From Planctomycetes bacterium syqfu (GTDB lineage: Bacteria; Planctomycetota; Phycisphaerae; Phycisphaerales; Phycisphaeraceae): a stretch of 64,000 nt of DNA. The DNA lies in contig CP087563.1 in the NCBI GenBank assembly GCA_020974905.1, positions 3,906,001-3,970,000 on the forward strand, in the 5' to 3' direction. The notes beneath the pieces were generated by a model, which worked only from the letters and a program-made list of their open reading frames with translations, made no database searches and had not been told where the DNA came from. Each line of letters begins with the position of its first letter. Position 1 is the stretch's first letter. A program made the position numbers and the translations under genes. Below, in pieces: positions 43,062 to 51,453 of the stretch.

Positions 43062-45074
43062 ATGATCAATATCACACAAAAAGCACGCTCAATCCAACAG
43101 CTTTCACGATGGTTCGTGGCATTGCTGCTATTGATTACACTCCCCCATCTGGCGACGGCACAAACACCAGAAGCCCATGAAAATATCTATCTGAACTTGA
43201 GTCTTGAAGAACTGGGTCAACTGGATGTCACGTCGGTTACTGGTGTCGAAGAACAGTGGTTCAAAGCACCTGCTGCCATCTACGTGATCACACCTGAAGA
43301 TATCCAGCGAACCGGCCATCGTACACTGGCGGAGTTGTTACGCATTGTCCCGGGTATCAATGTCGCATCGTCTTCGTCCAATACATGGTCGATTGGCGCA
43401 CGCGGTATCCGAGGTAGTTATGGCGACAGTCTGCTGATGCAAATCGACGGCCGTTCGGTTGACGATCCACTGGCAGCCTTCGTGCATTGGGACACCGTGG
43501 ATCTGATCCTCGAAGACATTGGCAATATCGAAGTGATCCGTGGACCGGGCGCAACGCTTTGGGGAGCGGATGCAGTGAGTGGTGTGATCAATATCACAAC
43601 CAAACCTGCCAAGGATACACAAGGCTGGCTGGTCAACACTGTCACAGGGACGTATGAACATGCAGGACTCTCGCTGCGTTATGGCGACAAACTCGACGAC
43701 AATGCCTATTTCAGAATCTGGGGCAAAGGCAGCTTCAAGGATGCCTACGAACGGGCGGACGGCTCGAATGCACACGATGACTGGAGCATGTTCTCCGGCG
43801 GGTTCCGCATTGATAACCAGGCTCCAGATGGCTTGGGCTGGTCCTTGCATGGTGGTGTGACGCACAGTAATCAACTCAGTGGTACATCCAACACCCCCGA
43901 CCCACTACACGCCAATAAATATCTTGAAATGATCAACGACGGCCGTGTTCACAACTTCTTCCTTCAGGCCAATATCGACAAGCAAGTCACAGAAAATAAT
44001 AAATGGTCCCTGCTGGCATCCTATGACCACACCAGTCGTTCATCAATTAACAACGTCCAGTTCGACCAGAACAAGTTCAACCTGGATTACCGCCACCGCT
44101 GGGCGATCACCCCTGAACAATTGTTTGTCTGGGGCGCTCAGTGGACCATGGTCAGTGATCATATCGAAAGCCAACAATACGTCTACTACTCGCACGAAGA
44201 AGAAACACTGCATACTTTCAGTGCCTTTCTCCAAAGCTCGACCAAACTCTTTGATGACACATTAGCTCTGGTGTTTGGCACGAAAATCGAACACAACGAT
44301 CTTTCAGGATTTCAGATTCACCCCAGTGCTCGCCTGACCTGGACACCTGATCAGAACAACACGCTCTGGGGCGCCATCTCACGTGCTCCAAGAACACTGG
44401 GGCGAGGCACGACCGATTTGAACCTGGTTGCTGTCTACGTCGATCTGGGTGATTTTGGCGGTCCCCCTGGTGTACTCTACCCCTTGCCTGCAAGTGGCAG
44501 TCGTGATCTGGAACCCGAAGAACTCATCGCCTATGAAATGGGTTACCGATCACACCTGACCAAAGACATCACACTTGACACCTGCATTTACGTCAACGAT
44601 TACACCAACCTGCTCAATATTGATCTGGATACCTTCAATCTGATCAATGGTTACGAAGGGCAGATCATCGGAGGAGAAGTCAACCTGATCTGGCAACCGG
44701 CCCATACCTTCAGACTCGAAGCAGGCTACAGTCATGCACACACCAATCTCAATGGTGAAGTCTTTGAAACCTTTGATCTGAATGAAGCCTATCCTGATAA
44801 CCAGTTCCACCTGCGAACCTATCTGGACATCGGACGCGATATGGAACTTAACGCAGCGTTGTACTACGTCGACAGCGTCCCAAGCTATGTCGCTCAAAGC
44901 TACATCCGTCTGGACATGGGCTTGACATGGCGTCTGAATGACCATGTGCAAATCGGTCTCTGGGGTCAGAATCTGCTTGACCCACAACACAATGAAATGA
45001 CCGATAGAGATATTAACCAGTACACCGGCCAAGTCCCGCGCAGTTTCTATTTCCAAGTGAATATGACATTTTAA
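43062..45074 (+). CDS. TonB-dependent outer-membrane receptor, copy 3
   Basis: A 670-residue receptor with signal peptide ending HLATAQ. Entry segment NLSLEELGQLDVTSVTGVEEQ; plug motifs YVITPEDIQRTGH, ARGIRGSYGDSLLMQIDGRS and EVIRGPGATLWGADAVSGVI; C-terminus RSFYFQVNMTF. The ATG at 43062 gives a normal signal peptide; a TTG at 43053 is also in frame. No strong ribosome binding site is seen before either. Followed after six bases by the third YfiR-like gene. Copies 2 and 3 share more of the plug with each other (VEEQWF-APAAIYVITPEDIQRTGH) than with copy 1. Confidence 0.9.
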   Translation: MINITQKARSIQQLSRWFVALLLLITLPHLATAQTPEAHENIYLNLSLEELGQLDVTSVTGVEEQWFKAPAAIYVITPEDIQRTGHRTLAELLRIVPGINVASSSSNTWSIGARGIRGSYGDSLLMQIDGRSVDDPLAAFVHWDTVDLILEDIGNIEVIRGPGATLWGADAVSGVINITTKPAKDTQGWLVNTVTGTYEHAGLSLRYGDKLDDNAYFRIWGKGSFKDAYERADGSNAHDDWSMFSGGFRIDNQAPDGLGWSLHGGVTHSNQLSGTSNTPDPLHANKYLEMINDGRVHNFFLQANIDKQVTENNKWSLLASYDHTSRSSINNVQFDQNKFNLDYRHRWAITPEQLFVWGAQWTMVSDHIESQQYVYYSHEEETLHTFSAFLQSSTKLFDDTLALVFGTKIEHNDLSGFQIHPSARLTWTPDQNNTLWGAISRAPRTLGRGTTDLNLVAVYVDLGDFGGPPGVLYPLPASGSRDLEPEELIAYEMGYRSHLTKDITLDTCIYVNDYTNLLNIDLDTFNLINGYEGQIIGGEVNLIWQPAHTFRLEAGYSHAHTNLNGEVFETFDLNEAYPDNQFHLRTYLDIGRDMELNAALYYVDSVPSYVAQSYIRLDMGLTWRLNDHVQIGLWGQNLLDPQHNEMTDRDINQYTGQVPRSFYFQVNMTF

Positions 45075-45080
45075 ACCACA

Positions 45081-45710
45081 ATGACAATGGGTAAAGGCAT
45101 AACTCGACTGACCATGAACACCTGTTGCCGGGTGTGGTTGTGGTTATGCGTGCTGGGATTGGTATTCACATGGTGTCAGCCGATTTTTGCCCACGCTGAA
45201 AATGAGGAAAAGGTCGACAAAATCAAGGTAGCCTACCTGGTCAACTTCATGCGCCTTACCACATGGAAAGCGTTTGAAGACAACGCCAAGACACCCCCCT
45301 TTACAATCACTGTTATCGCGGGGCAAGACTTTGTGCAATTGATGCAAAAAGCCTTTAAGGACGGAAAATTCAACGATCGCAAGGTGGTGATTCATCATCT
45401 GCCTCGCAAGGCACTTCAGAACAACACAATCAGCCAGACCGATCAGCAAATCCTTTCAAGCAGTCACCTGATTTACATGCGCGATGCCGGACTGGTCGAA
45501 TTGCAGACATTTCAAAGAAGCAACATCACCCCCGATTACTTACTTGTCGGTGATATGCCCCAATTCGCCGAATATGGTGGCATGATTGGTCTGCGTCAGG
45601 ATCAATCCGGAATTACTTTTACCATCAATCTCAAAGAGATCCGGCGATCGAATATACACGTGAGTTCCAAACTATTACGACTTGGTGTGAAAGTCCGCAG
45701 CAAGGATTAA
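45081..45710 (+). CDS. YfiR-family (DUF4154) periplasmic protein, copy 3
   Basis: A 209-residue exported protein. Signal peptide to about residue 40 (ending IFAHAE); the core has IKVAYLVNFMRLTTWK, ITVIAGQDFV, HLIYMRDAG, PDYLLVGDMPQFAEYGGMIGL and NIHVSSKLLRLGV. Cysteines occur only in the signal region. An ATG at 45087 is an alternative start. It is seven bases upstream of the hybrid kinase, the closest of the three to it, and probably the ancestral partner of the kinase (inference). Confidence 0.88.
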   Translation: MTMGKGITRLTMNTCCRVWLWLCVLGLVFTWCQPIFAHAENEEKVDKIKVAYLVNFMRLTTWKAFEDNAKTPPFTITVIAGQDFVQLMQKAFKDGKFNDRKVVIHHLPRKALQNNTISQTDQQILSSSHLIYMRDAGLVELQTFQRSNITPDYLLVGDMPQFAEYGGMIGLRQDQSGITFTINLKEIRRSNIHVSSKLLRLGVKVRSKD

Positions 45711-45717
45711 CCCAGAC

Positions 45718-47691
45718 ATGCCTCATCGGAAATATCGACAATTCGGCAGCCGCCTGGTCATTTTGACAATGACGGTCTGTAGCATTGCCGTGATTCTGGC
45801 ATGTGTGAGTTTTATCACGTTCCAGTTGTCGCAGCTTCGCCCCAAGGCTTTGGAAACCGCCAACTCCATTGCAGAGATGACTGCGATTCACAGTTATGCT
45901 GCCGTCGCCTTTGAAGACAAGCAGGCTTTAAACGAAACCCTCGAATCACTCAAAGCCATTCCCGAAATTCAATGGGTTCATGTAAGTAACGCACAGGGTG
46001 TTGCACTGAGCGAATACGTCAGTGAGAAAAACGATCAAAAACGCAATCACTCTCAGCATCAGGCACCCAAGTTCGACGAAATCAAGGTTCGAATGCCTAT
46101 CAAACATGGGAACCAGACCATTGGCATCCTTGAGTTGCACTATAACCTGAGGCCTGCCTTATCCAATCTGGCGTTTGAATTTCTGATTCTGCTGATCATC
46201 GGTTCGCTTGCAGTGGGCATCTCCGTCTTCATTGCCATCCGCAAACACCGGGATCTGATCCGCCCCATCCATGCGTTGACACAGGCTGCCGATAAAGTCA
46301 GCAAAACCGGCAACTATGCTGTCCGTGTCACGCAACAAGCTGAAAAAGACGAGGTGGGCATGCTCATCAATGTCTTTAACGGCATGCTCGATAAAATTCA
46401 GAACGTCCATGACGAATTGGACAGTCGTGTCAAAGAACGTACCGAACAACTCAACGAAGCCTTGGAACAAGCCATGGCTGCCAATCAGGCCAAGAGTCAA
46501 TTCCTGGCCAACATGAGCCACGAAATCCGAACCCCCATGACCGCCATCCTGGGCTTTAGCGATATCCTGCAGGAACCGGACCTGTCTCGTGACGATCAAT
46601 TCAAATATCTGCAGACCATCGAACGCAACGGTAAACATCTGCTGGCCATCATCAATGATATTCTCGACATCTCCAAAATCGAAGCTCAGCAGATGCAGGT
46701 GGAAAACATCCCAACCAACCTGCTGGAGATTCTGCATGATGTCCAGTCGTTGATGCAGGTCAAAGCGACCGAAAAATCGCTGAAGCTCAATTTCAATATC
46801 CAGGCCCCCTTCCCGCAAACCATTCACACCGATCCCATCCGCGTACGCCAGGTGTTGGTCAACCTGATCTCAAATGCCATCAAGTTCACCGAGAAGGGGC
46901 ACATCACGGTGACGGCCCAATTAACCGTGCCGACCAATCTCAAAAAATCGCTCATCAGTTTCGATGTCCGGGACACTGGTATCGGCATGTCCCCACGTCA
47001 GGTCGATCACATCTTCAAACCCTTCACACAGGCAGATGAAACCACCACGCGACGTTTTGGTGGCACGGGACTGGGCCTGACGATCTCACAGAAACTGGCC
47101 AACATTCTCGGCGGTGATCTGACGGTCAGCTCTGAAGAAGGCTATGGCAGTTGCTTCACCTTCACCATTGCCAGCGATCAGATCAGTACCAAGGACATGA
47201 TTACATCTTCTGGGTCCATGGGGAAAATTCTCCTGAACGCCGAAGCCCCATCAGAACAACCCCATCCCAAAGCGATGGCATCAAACAGGCAACTCCAAGG
47301 TATTCGTGTCCTCTTGGCAGAAGACGGAATCGACAATCAGAAACTCATCGGTTTACTGTTAAAACGTGAGGGAGTTGAATTGACCATCGTCGACAACGGG
47401 CAACTGGCAGTCCAGGCCATTCACGAATCGAAGTATTCATTTGATCTTGTGTTGATGGATATGCAGATGCCGGTAATGGATGGTTACGCTGCCACACGTC
47501 AGTTGCGACGTGAAGACTACAACCGCCCGATTGTCGCATTGACCGCCAATGCAATGAATAAAGACCGCGACGCCTGTCTCAAGGCCGGTTGCGATGACTT
47601 CATGACCAAACCGGTTAACAAGTCTGCGTTGATCAAACTCGTTGCCCAGTATGCCGGACGCGAGTTGACCAAAGAGGATCAGGCTGCCTGA
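45718..47691 (+). CDS. Hybrid sensor histidine kinase with CHASE8 periplasmic domain
   Basis: A 657-residue inner-membrane kinase. Span 1 is about residues 12-36. The periplasmic domain has the CHASE8 pattern (IHSYAAVAFEDKQALNETL, then AIPEIQWVHVSNAQG). Span 2 is about 150-172, then HAMP. HisKA carries the phosphoacceptor His268 in MSHEIRTP. The ATPase has NLISNAIKFTE, RDTGIGM, FKPFTQAD and GTGLGL. A C-terminal receiver has Asp581 in LMDMQMPVMDGY and MTKPV. CHASE8 is the domain that YfiR controls in the diguanylate cyclase YfiN. Here it sits on a kinase directly downstream of three YfiR-like genes. There is no output domain, so a phosphotransfer protein and regulator elsewhere are expected. 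Confidence 0.92.
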   Translation: MPHRKYRQFGSRLVILTMTVCSIAVILACVSFITFQLSQLRPKALETANSIAEMTAIHSYAAVAFEDKQALNETLESLKAIPEIQWVHVSNAQGVALSEYVSEKNDQKRNHSQHQAPKFDEIKVRMPIKHGNQTIGILELHYNLRPALSNLAFEFLILLIIGSLAVGISVFIAIRKHRDLIRPIHALTQAADKVSKTGNYAVRVTQQAEKDEVGMLINVFNGMLDKIQNVHDELDSRVKERTEQLNEALEQAMAANQAKSQFLANMSHEIRTPMTAILGFSDILQEPDLSRDDQFKYLQTIERNGKHLLAIINDILDISKIEAQQMQVENIPTNLLEILHDVQSLMQVKATEKSLKLNFNIQAPFPQTIHTDPIRVRQVLVNLISNAIKFTEKGHITVTAQLTVPTNLKKSLISFDVRDTGIGMSPRQVDHIFKPFTQADETTTRRFGGTGLGLTISQKLANILGGDLTVSSEEGYGSCFTFTIASDQISTKDMITSSGSMGKILLNAEAPSEQPHPKAMASNRQLQGIRVLLAEDGIDNQKLIGLLLKREGVELTIVDNGQLAVQAIHESKYSFDLVLMDMQMPVMDGYAATRQLRREDYNRPIVALTANAMNKDRDACLKAGCDDFMTKPVNKSALIKLVAQYAGRELTKEDQAA

Positions 47692-47708
47692 CGATTAATC
47701 CCAATGGA

Positions 47709-48665
47709 TTAATTACGGTACTTCACGTGGCACGCATGACACGCATTTCGGATCATTTTGAACTGCGCATCTAGTAATGCCGGTTGCGCTTTACCTTCTA
47801 CAATCATTGCTTCAAGCTTCGAAGCATGTGCAGCGGACTCGAGCATCCAATCCGTGAGTTCCCGGGGCTCTGCCTTGACATCCGCGTCATCCTGTAAATG
47901 ACGTAACAAGTCTGCCAACCGTCCTGCTTCAGTTGCAGGGATCAGGTCGGGGTGATCTGCGGGTGTCTGCCAACCGGCTTTCTGGATGTCCTTGAGATGT
48001 TCGGTCGCATCGTCGATGGCCACCATCGCATCGACAATGCCCTTGGTCTGCCAGGTCTGCGGGAAAGCGTTGGACGCTTGGTTGAGTTTGGCATCGTTGG
48101 CGATCTTCGCGTGACTGACATCACTGTAGAGCCCCTTGTACTTGGGGGATGTCCCCGAGACTTTCATGCGACTGACGGCATCTTCAGATGTCATGCGTCC
48201 AAGCGTTGCGCAAGCTGCGCCGGTGGCTGCAGCGGAGCGATGTTTGCCATGATGACAGTGAATGTAAATCGGCCCGTCCAAGTCACGCACCGCCCGCGCT
48301 AACTCCAACTGGCGATCCGTCGGCACACCGTCGTAACCAATCGGTAAATGCACATATCGCAAACCGAACTTACTCGCAGCAGCAAGATCCGGCTTGGCAC
48401 CATCGACGGAGATCACGGTTTTAACACCCATCGCCTTAAGTGATGCAAAGCCATCTTCACCTTCTGGCACCGCGCCGGAGAACGTGTCAGGAGTGTAGGC
48501 CACCACGTTATGAAGTCCGGGTAAATCACTGGGTTTGTCATCTTCCACCGAAGGTGTCGTGATGGGTTGAACGTGTGCAGCAGGTTCGACGGACTGTGAC
48601 TGACACGCGACAAGCACCATGCCTGCAAACAACATCACGAGTAATCCAACACCATATTTGGACAT
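47709..48665 (-). CDS. Lipoprotein with Cys-x5-Arg phosphatase domain joined to a cytochrome c'-like helical domain
   Basis: A 318-residue exported lipoprotein (LVLVAC, lipid Cys21; AGAGGA before the ATG at 48665). Residues about 55-180 form a tyrosine/dual-specificity phosphatase fold. VKTVISVDGA precedes a loop IHCHHGKHRSAA in which Cys137 and Arg143 make the Cys-x5-Arg active site. Residues 200-318 are helical and end NACHACHVKYRN, with a single haem-binding CxxCH (Cys309, Cys312, His313) next to the C-terminus, the arrangement of cytochrome c' and c556 four-helix proteins. The fusion suggests a haem-dependent switch or electron carrier beside a phosphatase (inference). It is convergent with the hybrid kinase, with 17 bases between stops. 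Confidence 0.82.
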   Translation of the reverse strand: MSKYGVGLLVMLFAGMVLVACQSQSVEPAAHVQPITTPSVEDDKPSDLPGLHNVVAYTPDTFSGAVPEGEDGFASLKAMGVKTVISVDGAKPDLAAASKFGLRYVHLPIGYDGVPTDRQLELARAVRDLDGPIYIHCHHGKHRSAAATGAACATLGRMTSEDAVSRMKVSGTSPKYKGLYSDVSHAKIANDAKLNQASNAFPQTWQTKGIVDAMVAIDDATEHLKDIQKAGWQTPADHPDLIPATEAGRLADLLRHLQDDADVKAEPRELTDWMLESAAHASKLEAMIVEGKAQPALLDAQFKMIRNACHACHVKYRN

Positions 48666-48788
48666 TTGTTTTCCTCTGGATAACAAACCATGCGAGACAT
48701 TGCAGCTTACATGAATCTCACATGCATGCCTACTCATAGATTGTCCTGTTTTTGCATGCTTTTGTGTCGTATCTTGCGAAGACGAGAA

Positions 48789-49003
48789 GGCACCAGCGTT
48801 GCGTCAATACGTGATCTGGCAAGTTCAATATCATTTGTTTGCATGCGATCTTTCATTTCGTCATTCCCGCCCCCCGGAAGTTGGGAATCCAGTGACATAC
48901 AGTTGACGCTTGCAGGTTCCACTGGACTCCCGCCTGCGCGGGAGTGACGAGAACGAGATTGCTCGTACGACAAGTCACCTGCGCTGTATCGCAACACGGC
49001 TTT
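48789..49003. repeat. GTTGCGTCGCAAC-type repeat apparently split by a REP-containing segment
   Basis: GGCACCAGCGTTGCGTC at 48789-48805 and TCGCAACACGGCTTTA at 48989-49004 together recreate the continuous sequence found at 52370-52398. About 180 bases that contain a REP-like hairpin lie between the two halves. Confidence 0.5.
48859..48949. repeat. REP-like 91-base hairpin element, copy 2
   Basis: Same length and nested inverted arms as 30198-30288 (CGTCATTCCCGC...GGGAGTGACG; GGAATCCAGTG...CACTGGACTCC). Located between ilvB and the phosphatase-cytochrome lipoprotein gene. Confidence 0.85.
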
Positions 49004-49043
49004 ATGAATACCGACGGAGCATCACACTTAAAATTTCAGACAC

Positions 49044-49075
49044 AAAAAAAGCCGCAGCTCATTGCGAACTGCGGC
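49044..49075 (-). terminator. Rho-independent terminator of ilvB
   Basis: Seven-base-pair stem 49051-49057 with 49069-49075 (GCCGCAG/CTGCGGC), followed on the minus strand by seven T. About 55 bases beyond the ilvB stop. Confidence 0.88.
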
Positions 49076-49130
49076 TCTTATCCTTTTGCATGTTTATGAG
49101 CATGCAAGCTTTTTCTGATGGGTTTAAGGC

Positions 49131-50954
49131 TTAGTCGAAATCACCGAGGACCATGTCCTTGACGCTCTTGCCAGCGGGCATCATCGGATACACGTGCTCG
49201 TGTTTTTCAACCAGGCAGTCGAGAACAGCAGGTCCGTCGTGTTCGAGAAATTCCTTCATCACGCGCGGCAGGTCTGCCTTCTTGGTGCAGCGGAAGCCCT
49301 TGCAGTGCATGGCTTCGACGAGTTGCACGAAATCGGGGTTGTGCATTTCGGTGTGCGAGTAACGCTCTTCGTAGAAGAGGTCCTGCCACTGTTTGACCAT
49401 CCCCTGGAAATCGTTGTTGAGGATGATGGTCTTGGCGGGGATTTTGTACTGAGCGGCGGTGGTCATTTCCATGGCAGTCATGGAGAAGCTGCCGTCACCG
49501 TCGATGTTGATCACCGGCAATGGTTTGCGGCCTTCCTTTTCAGCTTTAACCATTTCACCGAGCATGGCACCGACGGAAGCGGGCACACCGTAACCCATGG
49601 TGCCCGCACCACCGGAGGTGATCCAGCGGGAGGGATGCTTGTAGTCATAGAACTGAGCAGCCCACATCTGATGCTGACCCACACCCGTGGAGATGATCGC
49701 TTCACCTTGGGTCTGCTTGTTGAGTTCTTCGATCACAGCCTGGGGCTTTAAGTGGAACTCGCGTTCGTCATCCTTGTAACGGAACGGGTGAGCCTGCTTC
49801 CATTCCTGGATCTGCGCATGCCACTTGGGATGCTTCTGTTCCTTGAGCATCGGCAAGAGCAATTCAAGATTCTTCCGGGCATCGCCTTCGACACCGATGG
49901 TGGCGTTGACGGACTTATTGATGTTTTCCGGGGCGATGTCAAAGTGAATGATCCCGCCACGCCCAAGCAGTTCAGCTTCACGAGCCGAGGCTGCAAACTT
50001 CTTGAGGTCTCCGGTCACACGGTCATCAAAACGCGCACCGATGGAGACGATCACGTCTGCCTGATCCATCGCCCAGTTGGAGTAGGCGCTGCCGTGCATC
50101 CCAACCATGTGCAATGCGTTTTCTTCGGTTTCGTCATAGGCCCCCAAGCCCAGCAACGTGGTGGTCACGGGAATGTCGGACTTCTTGGCACACTCGCGCA
50201 TGATTTCAGTCCCGCCCGAGAGCACGCAACCTTGACCGACGTAGAACAACGGCTTCTTGGCATTGTTGATCATTTCCGCAGCACGTTCGATTTCGCTGCT
50301 GGTCCCCAGTTCGCGGACGTGGTAACCGGGCAGATCAATTTCGGTGTCGATGGCTTCCTTGATCAGTGACGCGGTGATGTCCTTGGGCAGGTCGATGAGC
50401 ACTGGGCCAGGGCGACCGGTCGTTGCAATGTGGAAGGCTTCGTTAATGCGACGGGGAATTTCCCGCACGTCTTTGACGAGCACGTTCCACTTGGTGCAAG
50501 ACCGAGTGATGCCGGTGACGTCGGCTTCCTGGAAAGCGTCGGAGCCGATAGCGCCGGTGGCGACCTGACCGGAGAACACGATCATGGGCGTGCCGTCCAT
50601 CAGTGCATCCTGCAGCGGCGTGACGGTGTTGGTGGCACCGGGGCCTGAGGTCACAAGCACGATACCTGGCTTGCCGGTACGGCGGGCGTAACCTTCTGCC
50701 ATGTGACCTGCACCCTGTTCATGACGGGCCAGGACGAACTTGAAGTGCGGTGAGTTGTAGATGGCATCAAAGACCGGGAGAATCGCACCGCCGGGATAAC
50801 CGAAGATGCATTCGACACCGTGACGGCGCATCATTTCGTGGAAAGCCTGGGCGCCGGTCATGCCGATAAATTCATCGGTCTTGGGGCCGTGGGTGGGACG
50901 TTCGAAGTCTTTGGCGTTGAGACTTTTACGTTGTGAAGTTGCCTTGGGATTCAT
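49131..50954 (-). CDS. ilvB: Acetolactate synthase large subunit
   Basis: Thiamine-diphosphate enzyme making acetolactate or acetohydroxybutyrate, the first step of branched-chain amino acid synthesis. The 607-residue protein has the N-terminal GYPGGAILPVFDAIY with the catalytic Glu region, LVTSGPGATNTVTPLQDALMDG, the FAD-binding middle domain (IGARFDDRVTGD) and the ThDP-binding motif from GDGSF to NNDFQGM. It carries about 25 extra N-terminal residues. No small-subunit gene (ilvH) adjoins it in this window. The roughly 500 bases upstream show no leader peptide rich in Ile, Leu or Val. A stem pairing GGGCAAAGCC with GGTTTGCCC at about 51063-51101 is possible. Confidence 0.95.
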   Translation of the reverse strand: MNPKATSQRKSLNAKDFERPTHGPKTDEFIGMTGAQAFHEMMRRHGVECIFGYPGGAILPVFDAIYNSPHFKFVLARHEQGAGHMAEGYARRTGKPGIVLVTSGPGATNTVTPLQDALMDGTPMIVFSGQVATGAIGSDAFQEADVTGITRSCTKWNVLVKDVREIPRRINEAFHIATTGRPGPVLIDLPKDITASLIKEAIDTEIDLPGYHVRELGTSSEIERAAEMINNAKKPLFYVGQGCVLSGGTEIMRECAKKSDIPVTTTLLGLGAYDETEENALHMVGMHGSAYSNWAMDQADVIVSIGARFDDRVTGDLKKFAASAREAELLGRGGIIHFDIAPENINKSVNATIGVEGDARKNLELLLPMLKEQKHPKWHAQIQEWKQAHPFRYKDDEREFHLKPQAVIEELNKQTQGEAIISTGVGQHQMWAAQFYDYKHPSRWITSGGAGTMGYGVPASVGAMLGEMVKAEKEGRKPLPVINIDGDGSFSMTAMEMTTAAQYKIPAKTIILNNDFQGMVKQWQDLFYEERYSHTEMHNPDFVQLVEAMHCKGFRCTKKADLPRVMKEFLEHDGPAVLDCLVEKHEHVYPMMPAGKSVKDMVLGDFD

Positions 50955-51453
50955 ATTTGTGATCCTTGCTTGTCGGCCTCATTGCATAACGCGGGCCTGC
51001 TTGGGTCGTGGTTGTTATCTGAGCTTGGTTGAATGCTTACGTGCTGAACAATAGTGGGTGTAATGGGGCAAACCTGTGTCAGGATTGCATTTGGCTTTGC
51101 CCGGTGTCGAAGGGCGCGGGTCGACCGCTCAGCTAACAACGACAGCCACCGCGCTGACGACCAGCGGCAGTGTGACGACGTTCAAAACCAGATTGTTAGC
51201 CTTGTTGCACATAGTCAGGATAGTATAAACCAATACCTATTCGTCCGTCAATGAGAATTTGGTGAGTAAACCAAGGGGCGCAACGCCAGGCAATGTCACC
51301 GTCGAAAAGAGCCGCGCACCAACGACACGGTCAGTCAATCGGGTAAGAGACCGCTTACTTCGTACGCGGCTCTTGGTTTGATCCACAAATAAAAAACGGC
51401 AAGTCATACCAGTGACCTGCCGTTGGGTGCATGTTGGATTGTGCGATGGCGAC
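50955..51453. other. Interval between ilvB and ppa: terminator and a long-range hairpin
   Basis: Besides the ppa terminator at 51391-51424, the sequence AAGAGCCGCG at 51307-51316 pairs perfectly with CGCGGCTCTT at 51364-51373 across a 47-base loop that contains a small GTAAG/CTTAC stem. Its minus-strand 3' side ends in TTTT, so it may be a second terminator or a structured RNA. No open frame is convincing. Confidence 0.45.
51391..51424 (-). terminator. Rho-independent terminator of ppa
   Basis: AACGGCAGGTCA pairs with TGACTTGCCGTT around a six-base loop, then a T tract on the minus strand (plus-strand A run at 51391-51396). About 30 bases beyond the stop at 51454. Confidence 0.88.

Noticed and set aside
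47694-47713. ATTAATCC/GGATTAAT hairpin between the hybrid kinase and the phosphatase lipoprotein as a two-way terminator
   Set aside because: Perfect but AT-rich eight-base-pair stem with no T tract on either side; too weak to call.
49131-51240. Attenuator leader peptide for ilvB
   Set aside because: Short frames upstream of ilvB are not enriched in Ile, Leu or Val codons, and the only stem found has no clear terminator partner.
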